Shown here: positions 35,060-47,100 of the stretch, piece by piece | How positions within the stretch are numbered: the stretch's first letter is position 1 | Layout: the number at the start of each line of letters is the position of its first letter | Assembly (NCBI GenBank): GCA_963669155.1 | Contig: OZ022593.1 | Coordinates: 15,229,758 to 15,293,757 of the forward strand | Direction: 5' to 3' | DNA: 64,000 nt | Source of the DNA: Arbacia lixula | Lineage: Eukaryota; Echinodermata; Echinoidea; Arbacioida; Arbaciidae | The notes under the pieces: generated by a model | The model's input: the letters and a program-made list of their open reading frames with translations, nothing else | Database searches by the model: none | What the model was told of the DNA's origin: nothing | Position numbers and translations under genes: made by a program

Positions 35060-38000
35060 AATGTATGTTAATATGTCAGCCTGGTACACTGGCAACTTTT
35101 GTCCCACACCACTCGATGCATCAAGTTACGTGAGTATAGTAGACAATGACACAGATATGTTTGTTATAAAATGGAAGCATTTTATTAGAAGATATATTGC
35201 TTACATCGATTGGCCAGATTAAAACTGCATAGAATACATATCTCGCTCTTTATACTCAATGATGATCATTTTTTTCTGCAGTACACATAGTCTAGGATAA
35301 ATAAATATGTGCTAGAGCATGTCATACATGTCTTTGATTTTATGTCACTCATACAATTATTTTCACCACCTTGTTAGTCACAGAGCATGTTAAATTCGTA
35401 CATATGTGTGCAATCTTTAATCCCATCGGATGTTCCATATCTGTGACTCCAACCCTCCCCCAACCCCCCAAAAAAATATATAAAAATGCTTATGCATACC
35501 CAGTACATAAACCTTCAGTCAATCTTAAATTTTCATCCAGACTTAGGATAAATAAATGACTGTTATGACATCCCCATACAGTCCAAAAATTATGTGTATT
35601 CACAGATATACTATGCACTCATTTAATTTGTTACAAATTTTCTTTTTTGCACCTGACCAGCGTGATTTGCTACGTCCTTGAAGCAGTCTAGAATAAATCT
35701 ACTTGGATATCGAAGGAAATGCTAAGAGTTGCCACAAATATATATATCAAGATCGTACATGAATCTTACATTTTAGATATTGAACTATGAAAATATCTGC
35801 AAACGAATATTTCTATATTAATTTTCATTACAACTTGTCGTCCTCATCCATATTACAATTAGAAGCAAAGCTACAAATAATTAAATGTTAACTTGTCCCT
35901 CAATGATTTTGCTGAGTTGCACACTATTCTTTAACATCAGAGAGGCCTGTACTGAATCCCACATAAATTAACAATACAAAATGTTAAAAGTACAACATAA
36001 ATACACCTGTTGTTACTGTTCCATCATAGTCAATATTTGGGCTCCATCCTTATAATTTATGTGAAAATACACAAAATTACAATTATGCTTGTACACGAAA
36101 GAGGACGTTATAAGTACTGAGTTCTTGATACAATTTACAAGGTTACAATAATACTATGACTATAATACTTTTATGTACAAATTGTCAGGGTTACATAATA
36201 AATCTTTCATCCGAGGCAAGTTCTTGATAGAAGCCAAGTTTTTAAGAGTAAAAAATATTGATATAAAGCACATTATGTCACATAAACACAAATGAAAGAA
36301 GTTAAGGCTAAAATGCTAGAATGTACATAATAACAACTTTGATCTATTTGCAAAGAATATATATGATAGTACATGTGCAGGCATTTTTATTTTGCATAAT
36401 ATATCTTTTCAGACATGACATAAATAGCAAAAGTTAAATTGAAAGCTTTTTCTTTATACTCACAACCATAAATAAAATCATAAACATTTTTTCCCCTCTG
36501 TTCGTAGCCATGATTAGAGGCCGAAATAAGAACAACAAACAATTTCACCACAAATACAATACAGGGAAAGATGGCAACCATTGCTAATGAACCTCCAATA
36601 AAAAAAGCAAAGCATGATACGTTGAATTTAAGATTTTTTTGTTTGTTTTGAACAATAAAGTTTGACCATGAATACCTCGCATAATTAAAGATATTTAATG
36701 TGAGGTAATGGATTTAGATGGCATGATATCTCATCACAAGTGAAGTTTTCCTCTTGAATAGGTAATGTTACATTTGAATAGCAAATATTTTGTTTTGACT
36801 GTACCAAAGATTATTACAGAATGCAGAAATAGAATTATTGACTTAACATGTCTTTTTTGTTTGCAATTACACATCGAGTAACTTCCGGTATTAGTTATAT
36901 CAATATCCAATATGCAAAAATAAGACTCTTTTGAACATGTCAAAATAAACACATACCATAAATAATTTACGACGGATATGAATTGCTGACTGCTAATGTC
37001 GATTTCAACAAGATTTAAATATCATTTCTCGTCTATACAGCCACAGACATATGTATAATTCAGAGATATTGTCGTTTATATTGGCTCTGCATAACAAATA
37101 ATTTACAACAACAATGCATTTCTAGACCGTTGGTGTCATTCTACATGATTGAAATAGTAACGATATTTGTCATCTATGGAGCCATGGTTGCAATCATGGT
37201 CACATGCATAATTTAAAGCAATCATTGATTTGATAGGTTTTGACTTCAGTTACCTCACATGATAACATCTATATTTCCCGACTACATTCTATTATGCATG
37301 TCATTGTCACTCTCTATGTGATTCAGGTAATCGTCGTCATTCATCTACAGATACACATGTATACATTACATATTCATCATATCTGATGGGTTTTGCCCAT
37401 AAATACATAGCATAGTTCAAATAATTTACTGAAACAAAAGTGTATGCGTGCTTCCACACATAGTCTTTAAGTGCAGACTCAACCTAATCTACAAAGCTAT
37501 AAATAAATGTACATCGCAGAACGAAGAACCAGTAGGCAATATTTCAATATTTCATAGTATATGTAATATGATGTCATATATGAGAGTAGTCTACAATTAC
37601 AGACTCAATCGTGATTTATTTTTAAGTAGGTGTCTGTTAGATTAGACTAGCGTCTGACTAACTATCCGGCATGTGCAAACACATGAGAGTTTAGTCTTTG
37701 CAGATTCAGACTCTTTGATTCATTGACTGACTGAATGAGCATTAGTCTCTGCAGTTTCATCCTCATCGATTTATCGACTGACTGACTGATAAGGGTTTGT
37801 TCCTGCAGACTACTAGAGAGGGCACCTTCGCAGCTTTGATCGGAGCTCACATACCAGTATGTTAGTCTGTACACAAGTAGCAGCAAGAGAGTGCCCTGTG
37901 TGTAACATGATGAAGCCATTACAAAAGGTTTATATTAGCCTTACACCCAGGCTGTTGGGAATTTCGATTCCAAAAATTCAGCAATAAACGGATCCGGCTG

Positions 38001-38203
38001 CATTAGTCTAATCACCGTCTAATTCTTCTCCAGCTGGTGAGACAGACCAGGAGAAGAGTAAAATTAGTCTTGTCATACCAGACCCAAATGTATAGTTGTG
38101 GTAGTGAAGATTAAATATGTCAAAGAGCATGAAAGCCAGGCTAGGTCTATGTGTGATAAAATAACACAAAATGAAAAAAAAAGAAGCTACAAGTCATGGC
38201 CAA
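35060..38203 (-). other. probable 3' UTR and 3' flank of the cadherin gene
   Basis: AT-rich sequence downstream of the cadherin stop on the minus strand, with no other coding signal. Minus-strand AATAAA hexamers occur at 37620-37615, 36391-36386 and 35186-35181, and any could end the transcript. At about 37675-37815 a roughly 57-bp unit (TTAGTCTYTGCAG...TTCATTGACTGACTGA) is repeated two to three times. Confidence 0.4.
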
Positions 38204-38479
38204 CTAGAGAGCACTCTCTTCATCGTTATACCCATAATTCTTGTAACTTCCTCCCGACTCCGTTCCTGACGATCGTCCCACATCAACACCCGCCACTCCA
38301 GAGGATATCGTCGACGTCATTCTCTTGACCCGACTTTCTTCTACCATGTCGACGTCGTCATCGTCGTCATCGTCCATGTTGACGTTGAATGCTCCAGTGC
38401 GGCTGGCGCTGTCATCTGACTGGGTGGAGAGGGTGTGAGAAGCCACCGAGTGATTCTCTCCACCGCTGTCTCGCAACAC
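38204..38479 (-). CDS. cadherin exon: C-terminus with PDZ-ligand pattern
   Basis: Acceptor AAATGCAG|GTGTTGC, 91 codons, stop TAG at 38206-38204. It contains an acidic run (MDDDDDDDVDMVEE) and ends NYGYNDEESAL. The final S-x-L fits a class I PDZ ligand. Confidence 0.92.
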   Translation of the reverse strand: MLRDSGGENHSVASHTLSTQSDDSASRTGAFNVNMDDDDDDDVDMVEESRVKRMTSTISSGVAGVDVGRSSGTESGGSYKNYGYNDEESAL

Positions 38480-41400
38480 CTGCATTTAGATCATCACAAC
38501 AAATACATGTTTAGTTTTATAAGGCTTTTTGATCTTCTTTTACTTGACCCGATTTGTGCCTTTGTCATCATGGTTTGTTTAAATTCATGCAATGTCTCTT
38601 TATGCTATTTTAAAATCTTTGACATATGACTTGTTCAGCTCTTTGAGTACTATTTAGCACACAAAGGCTTTGTGCATAATTATTATATCATGGTTTGTTT
38701 TAAATTCTTGCCATACATTATTGTCACTGTTTGAACTACTTTACACAGGCCCTAATGAGTTTGTAATTATAGTGAATCCTTTGCACACTGAACATTATTG
38801 TTCCACTGAACTAGAAAGTGAAGCTCTGTGGATGTCTTGTTTAAGGTATGGCATACCAGAACAATGACGATTCCATACAGTCCATTATTTCAAACCAATG
38901 GAGCAATCATGATTTTAAGAAAAATCACAACTTTCATGTAACATGTCTGATTTGTCTCAAACTTTCAACAATCTGGTTTTCTGATTTTTATTTAATTCAA
39001 TTTATTTTCAGGGTTCCATTCTCCTTTAACCAGAATATATGAAGGGATGAAAGAGAACTCACCTGGTAGGTGTATTGTCTGCCCTGCGGACTTGACGAAC
39101 TGCTTTGTGAGCTGTGGTCATCTTGGATTGCCAATTTGGACTCGATGCCGCCTAGCATGTGATCTGGATTTTAAAAAGGACATGATGAAATAAAAAGGAC
39201 ATGATGAAATAAACATTATAATCACAGATAATAAAATCTAACATCACACCATTAAAATTACAATTCAATTTCTGATTCCAATGCACTATCATGATTTTAT
39301 TCTATGGTTTTCAAGATGATATACATATATTTTACCATTACAAGAAACATTTATTTTTAGAACTTCATCTTCATCTTCATCTTTACTTCAGTTTTGATTG
39401 TGCTATGAAAAACATTTTTAAACATTTTTTGGTATTCACTTACATGTGTATGACATCTCATCTTACAAACATAATGTTTCTGTTCGTATTTTGAGACATG
39501 AAGTAAATAATTATCACTTTCTGTGTCAACTTAAATTAAATCAATTGTGGAAATATGCAGTCAAATAAGAAACTAAGTAATTTGCATTGAACTAAAGTGT
39601 GAACTATGTCATATATTTATGAGGTCTTTTCCAGAGGGAAGGACATGCACTGAATAAATATCTTTACACTGCTGCATTTATCAATCAATATCACAAACTG
39701 CTTTATTGTTGAAATAATGTTTACATCAAAACATAAACAAACATAATAAGAAATCCTGATTCATCTGCAAGAAAACATTTAATCTGTGTGAGAAATTCAA
39801 ATTGCAAGGAAAAAATCAATTAAAAGGCAAAGCAATATCATTAATATATCACTCTATGAGAAAAGTGTTCATGATCTATGTCGCAATTTCAAACAAAAAT
39901 AGCATTATGTGCTGCAATGAATCACTCTGTGCGCTGAAAGTAGATACATGGAAATATAAGTATCAAACAACTTGAAGAAATTACGTTAAATAACAAATGA
40001 TTGATTTTTTCAAAGGTGAGAAAACACAAATACAATATCACACCTGCAAAAAGGGACAGACAGGGAAAATGTAAAAGTGTCAATAATTGGAAGAAAAATA
40101 ATTGGAAGAGAAAAGTGCATGTGTGTATGGGGGACACATCAACTTCAAAAAGAGAAACAAATTGAAGTGTGAACCATTGTACAGTCTGCTTAGTGTCCAC
40201 AAACAATTAGAACAGTGATCATAATGTTAATCAACATATCGCACTCTCTCGACAACATGAGAAAAAAACAATAAATATAAGCAAAAGTAAGACAAACATA
40301 AGAGAAAATATGCATGAGTCAGTAGTAAGAAGGAAAAAAGGAGAAAGTGAGGAGGAACACTTCAAAAAGAGAAGGAAATTGAAGTGCAAATTGGTGTAGA
40401 TTCTGATGTGCCCGCAAACGTTGTGTGCTGAATAAAATCAACAGACTGCTCCATTTGTGTTGCCATTTTTTGGTGTTTGGGGGCATTGGGGTTACAATCT
40501 GAACTGATACCTTCCAAAGATGAGGTGGAATGGTCACCAAATTTCATCTGGATTTCGCCAGATTCAAACATCACTATCTGGAGCTTGGCTTGGAAATTTA
40601 CAGAGAAAATGAACACGTTATCAAACAATCCACAAAACATGACAACATATCGCTTGTTACAGATAGTATGTTGCTGCACATACAATTCTTATCATTACAA
40701 CTCCTTGAAATTCAAAGTCACTATAAAATATAAAGTATATTTTACATTACTACGATCTAGAAAGATAATGTAACATCAATGAAAGACTTACAGAACATTA
40801 CAGTTTCAAACAAATCATTAACAAGTCCACACATTAATCGAAATGAATACACAAAATGGAAATTATTATGCATTTAAACCACATAACAGGCACATGAATT
40901 TAAAGATTTAATCCACACATTATGCATGAGAAAAACATTATGCATGAGAAAAAGACAATTATACAAAGTCAGACATTGGTATTTCATTAATTCATTATAT
41001 TTTGCTTACAATTACTTGATGTCACAAGTTGAAATGTTTATGAGGGGCAACTTTACTATGTCTTTAATTTATTACAATCATTTCAAAACAACTCCATACC
41101 TCTTTGATTCAGTTTGGCATCTTTGTCTTGGTCAGTGAGTTGGTGCTTTTTTCTTGACAAAATGATATCACCTGATTCCATCAAAGATATTTCTCCTACA
41201 ATCCGTGTTTGCATTAAAAAGAAAGAACATTTTGCACTGGTAAGGCAGGACATTAATACATTCATCAATGTTCTTTAATTGTTGTTGATTCAATGATTGC
41301 AAATCACAAACAAATACAAAATTCATGACAAACATTCTGAAATATGAAAAAAACATTGAATTACCATCTTAACTAAAAACTGCATTACATAAATGTAAAA

Positions 41401-44120
41401 CAAAAGAAATTACCATGGATATTTCCTTGCACAAGATGTATTAAATCAAATCAAAATGATGATAGGAGATCATTGAACAATATCTTTCTAGCAGTGTGTA
41501 TCACATTGTTCTTTTGAGCAGCAATTCAAATGGAACAATGAGAGCTGCAGTAATTCACCCATCCTAATTTGCATATCCAACGATAACCTAGTTTCTAGCT
41601 TGTGGAATACATGGACATAGCCGAGACTGTTAACAACTCTGTCTGGTAACACAGACTAAGCCCTATTGCCATTTGCTGGCCGCTCTCACATTTAACCCTT
41701 CGTGTTTCAGATACACGGCTGCTCTATGGGATTTGTGTGGATTACTTGAGTAAAGGTCCATCAAAGACACATAAGGAGTTAAGTCCTTCTGTACCAGATA
41801 AACTGCTGCTCTATGGGATTTGTGTGTATTACTTGAGTAAAGGACCATCAAAGACACATAAGGAGTTAAGTCCTTCTGTGTCAGATAAACTGCTGCTCTA
41901 TGGGATTTGTGTATATTACTTGTGGAAAAAACACATGTGGCACACAAAGAGTTAAGGCGAGTTGGGAAAGTGTGTAGTCTTTGTTACCAGACAGAGTAGT
42001 TAACAGACTCTGTTGATTCCATGCACTCTACAGCAATCAAGCTAAGCTAATCCAACGCAGATGGAAAAAATGATTCTACCTTTAGTGCTCAACGAGCTGT
42101 TTGCTGACGATTGTGACTTGTTGGCCAGTGAAAATCTGACATCACCCGACTCAAAGAAGCTAATCTCTCCTTGGGATATGAAGAGAGTTACAGGGAGAGA
42201 GCAGTAATACAAAATAGATTACAAATTGGACTATAGTAGGTAATCTCAAACTTCCCCGATCAGGGAAAATATGTGTGAATTATGAGATCAGATCTAGGAC
42301 CTCAGATACCCATAAATCATTTTGTGCATTTATACCACCTAGAAGTGAATGTGCTCAAAGTCATGATTGCTATAGTTCAATAGGATTGAAGTACTCATAG
42401 TTTGCTTTTCACACTGCAAATATCCTGCGGACTTAGAGAAAATACCAATAATTTTGAAAAAGCACCTACTAAATTACAGGTATTTTTCAGCGAGGATATT
42501 ACTAGTACTTTTGTTTCACTCAGGCAAATTTACGGGTATTTTCAGATCGGTGGAGAGTGAACGATCAGAAAATACCAAAGCCCCGTTGCATAAAGCTTAC
42601 CATTAATGCTAACTCTATCATCAATGGCAACTACCATGGTAACATTGCTTGACAGCCGATGAAATAAAAGGTTTCCAAAGAAGTTGTCATTGGTAGCAAA
42701 GGTATCAGCAATGGTAAGTTTTTTTGCAACAGGGTCCAGGTGCTTTTTTGGGGGGATTGGGAAGGTGTGAAATCACCAAGTAGAATAATAATAGTTAGGA
42801 TATAAGATGGTAAACATCTGAAATTACCACAAAGAATAACCAGTCTCCAGGTAGAGACTCTTAAAACAAATGTCTACAAGGAAAGACTAGTGTGTGACCT
42901 GCCAGTTGTGTGTCAGTAGAGGTATGTAGATAATGTGTGATAAGCAAGTCTCTGCAGTTTAATTCAATTTCATTAAATCTATTCACAGCCATGATCTACC
43001 TAAGAAATACATCAATATTGACCTGATATGACGCTTCTTGAAACAGTATATAAATCAACATTTTGAAAATAACTTCATAGTGCTATGAGGCCAAAATATG
43101 ACTTAAGACTAAATGTTCAAATATCAAACAGTTGGTTACAAATGTTTGATCATACATCCACACATACAAACATGATCATCAACTATGTACAAGAGAAAGT
43201 GTATGGGAAGCCAGTGAAACCCTACTTGCGTAAACATGATTTTCTATCAACGATGTATAGGGAAGTGCATACAAGATAATGTTTGTATTTTTTTAAAAAA
43301 ATCTTATCATGATACTAATAACAAATTAGATTCATAATGCAAAAATATCATCAAAGTACATTTAGGTTCACACTTCAAAAAAGTGTTGTGACTTGTTGGA
43401 AATGAACAAAAGATTCAAGGCTATTGACGTCAAGGTTATGCTTACAAAAATGACAATACTATTGAATATACAACAAGAATGTTTTTTTTCATGACAAAAG
43501 AGAAATGTTGCACCAAAAGCTCTCTTCATACAAAAGTACATGTGAGAGACAGATAATATTGATGGGATATGAAGCAACGTGAGGCCAGGTTTGCGTGATC
43601 GAATAACAAAAGTATTTTTTTTACAGCGTAAGGACAAAGACTTCGAACTGAAAGGCTTCACACACTATCAGATTTGTGTGATGTGAAATGGAGGCAGGGA
43701 GAGGGAATGGTGAATTAATTGAATAGGCCTTGTGTGGTAACAGTGAGCACATGACTTTGTGCATGCTCCGTATCAAATTGTATGCAATTAGCCTTTTTCT
43801 CTCTCTATCAGTCTCCCTCCCTCTCATTCAGTAACTCTTTCCTCTCTCTCTCTCTCTCTTCCTATCCACAACTTTTTTTTCTGAGCTCTTCCAATTTGTT
43901 CCCATTCTCTTGAAGTCTTTCTCTCTACCCTTAATTCTCTCTCTCTGATCTCTTTTCTTTATTTATTTCATCTTTCTCCCTTCATCTCTTCCACTGTATC
44001 AGAACTCTACCCCATCTTTAAATCTCTCCTCTCTACTCCTTTCTCTCACATCCTTCTATCTCCTTTCATCTCCGTTTCTCGTTCTCTTTCCCCTTTATCA
44101 AAACACTATCCTCCTCCCTT

Positions 44121-44152
<32 letters not shown>

Positions 44153-47100
44153 ATATCCACACAATATAATTACATCAATGGCAATTTTAAAGTTCAATAC
44201 AATGTCACACGCTTACAAAAAACAGTGCACAAAATTGCAGAAAGGTTACACTTTGAGACCTTTTGGGGGTTTCGACGTCTCACTGAAACTGTCCACTGAT
44301 GACCGTTGAGGGGGTATGTCTGCTTTACTGGCTAAGCCGACTCGTACCTCACCATTGTCTGAAATGGTGATTTCTCCTTTTGTGTGTAGGCATGCAAGGA
44401 GTAGAATGACAGAGGGGAAATACATTTTGAAAATCAGTTATGCTTAAATCATGGCAACCACATCCATGTTTATCTATGAATGTCTGTCTTGCCTACACTG
44501 CTGTACATTCACATCTAAATAAGATTACCAAATTCATATTGATATTAAATCATTCCCCGACATAAATTATGAATTGAATTGATCTGAATCAGCACGTCCA
44601 ATCCCCAATCTCTAATGCACTGAATTATGATTGATATCAGTCGCAAATGAAGTTGCGAGTACTTGCAACTCTTTATACAACAGGCCCTAAACAACTAAAA
44701 TCAATTGTTTAGCAAATGTGGTATGTACTTAATGCAATAGGTGAGGACATGCTCCCAAATGTATTACAAGTTATCAAGATGAACTTATATACGTAGTATA
44801 TAACATACAACTATCGCATCTGAGGTATGTCCATAGGGTAGTAACACATATTATTTGTGAACATTTAAGTAAAAACAATACTTGTACTCTGTATATTAAA
44901 AAGATATGTTTGAGATACATACATAATTTCACATGATGGAAACCATTAAACTTACTTTAGACCTGAACAATGCTCTTGCAAAAAAGACTCAATATGTTTA
45001 TTTATATTGTCATTGCACCATTTGTGGTCAATTAAAATCACAAATTCACAAAGAATATGTGGAGTAAATAACAAAAATAGCTGAAAAAGTTTCCCAAACA
45101 CTATATTTTGAAATACTCCAATTACATAAAATCTAAGAAACTGCTGAAATTTGTTTCTGTAAAGCACACACTTTAATATACCTGTGGGACTACATGGTCC
45201 ACTGGAACCGTGGCTTTCATTGTGACAGCTTAAAGTGACATCACCACTCCCCATCAATTTGATTTCACCTAGAAAATCAACAGAAATGTCACACAAATAG
45301 AACTGGTTTGCTTGTTTACCTCCAAAAAAACCTGGACAATTCCACAATTTTGCTTACAATCATGCATCATGAGTAATCAGCAGTATTTTTCTGCCATAGA
45401 TTTCTATGTCTTAGGAAATGAAAGATAAATTCCACATATTCCTGAAATGCAAATAAAACAGCAGCACATAGGCTTCCTTTAATAACTATGAAACAGCACT
45501 AGTTACTCACAATAAATCATCAATAATTATTCCAATTATTCCATGTAAAAAAATGACTTTTCCTCACACAGTATAATGCAAGATGTAGTTTATTTAATGA
45601 CATTGGCCTTGAAACATGTCCCCTGGAAAATTTCCTTAAAGAAGAAACTAATTTGAAGGTTTACGTGGAGTACTGAAAATGTGGATTCTAATGACAATGT
45701 GTAGAAGGCTCAAAATAATTAAAGGCATTATGGCACCAGAAATATACAAACTTCTAATTTTTATTGGGCAGAATTGATCAAATAGATTAGCCTAATGTGT
45801 ACATGTGAAGTGATTTGTGCAAGTGCTTTGAGTGAGCATGCAAACTGAACAGGAAGACTACCTGTGGGACTGGCTGACGTATAGGATGAACTTGGTCGTG
45901 GTCTGCTAGCAGGTAGAGAGAATCTGACGTCCCCTCCACTCATCAAGATAATCTGACCTTTAATTCAATGTGTGGATAATAGTGAATGATATATTTTCGG
46001 ACCTTTAATTCAATGTGTGGATAATAGTGAATGAGATATTTTTTGACCTTTAATTCAATGTGTGGATAATAATTAACTTTTTGTGCTTTCACTTCTGAAC
46101 CACGGTGTGCCGCATTGTTTTGGGAGTGCGGGGATTTCACACAAGGGTTCAATATCAGGGAAAAGAATAAGATTGATTGGAAAAATTCACAGTGAGATTG
46201 AGGAGACAGAGGGACACATATAACATATATGACGCTACATACATTAAAATACATTTTGACGGAGAGAAAGATTGGCACTGATCAAAAGATGGAGGAGACA
46301 GATCTTTGAGAGAAGAGTATCTGAAAGAATGAACGAGACAAATATAAAATTGGACATGCAAACAAGGATATGTAGGAATAAAAAAAAGGAGCTGAAGTTA
46401 GCAAACTAAAATAAGTTAAACTCCTAAAACCTAGCATTGCTTGCCGTTCAAGTTGAAACAAAAAGTCCATGCAAAAGTCAATTTTCTCTAAAAAGGCAGC
46501 AAGACTGCGATGGTAAAAAGTGCAGGGTCTCTTGCTGTACGAACAATAGGATGAACACAATCGCTGCACACACAATCTGCTTAAATTTGCATGCATAATT
46601 GACTTGCGCGTATTTGTGCTGACATGGGAAGAGAACCCATCACTAAATGTGCAAAATGGCGAACGGAATGCACAAAGAGTTCATGAGAAATTTTCTGACG
46701 TTTAAGTCAATGTTTGAATGATAGTAAAATAGATATTTTCTGAACTTTTATTTACTTGTTGGATAATCATAAATGAGCAATTTTCTGGCCCTTAATTAAA
46801 TGCTTGGGTAATAAGGAATGGGCTATTTTCTGACCATTTATTTAATGTTTAGATAATGATAAATTAGCAATTTTCATTCAATGTTTGGAAAATAATGAAA
46901 AACATATATAGCTTTAATGGCATATTTTGTCAAAATGATCTGACCCAATTCAATGTAGGATAATAATGGGATAGATATTTTTTGTGACACAATGAACAGT
47001 CAAGTAACCTGTTATAGATTGGTACAATCAATAATAACAGAAAGATTGGAAAAACATACTGGCAGAAGTTTAGAGTAGAATCAGATAAGAATTGCTTTAA

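Noticed and set aside
37662-37919. 85-codon minus-strand ORF downstream of the cadherin stop
   Set aside because: Covers an imperfect ~57-bp tandem repeat in the presumed 3' UTR. No domain or conservation evidence.
41663-41955. Possible extra module exon encoding KSHRAAVYL repeats
   Set aside because: No module motif and no matching splice sites. It is open in both directions because of an 87-bp tandem unit inside an inverted-repeat element.
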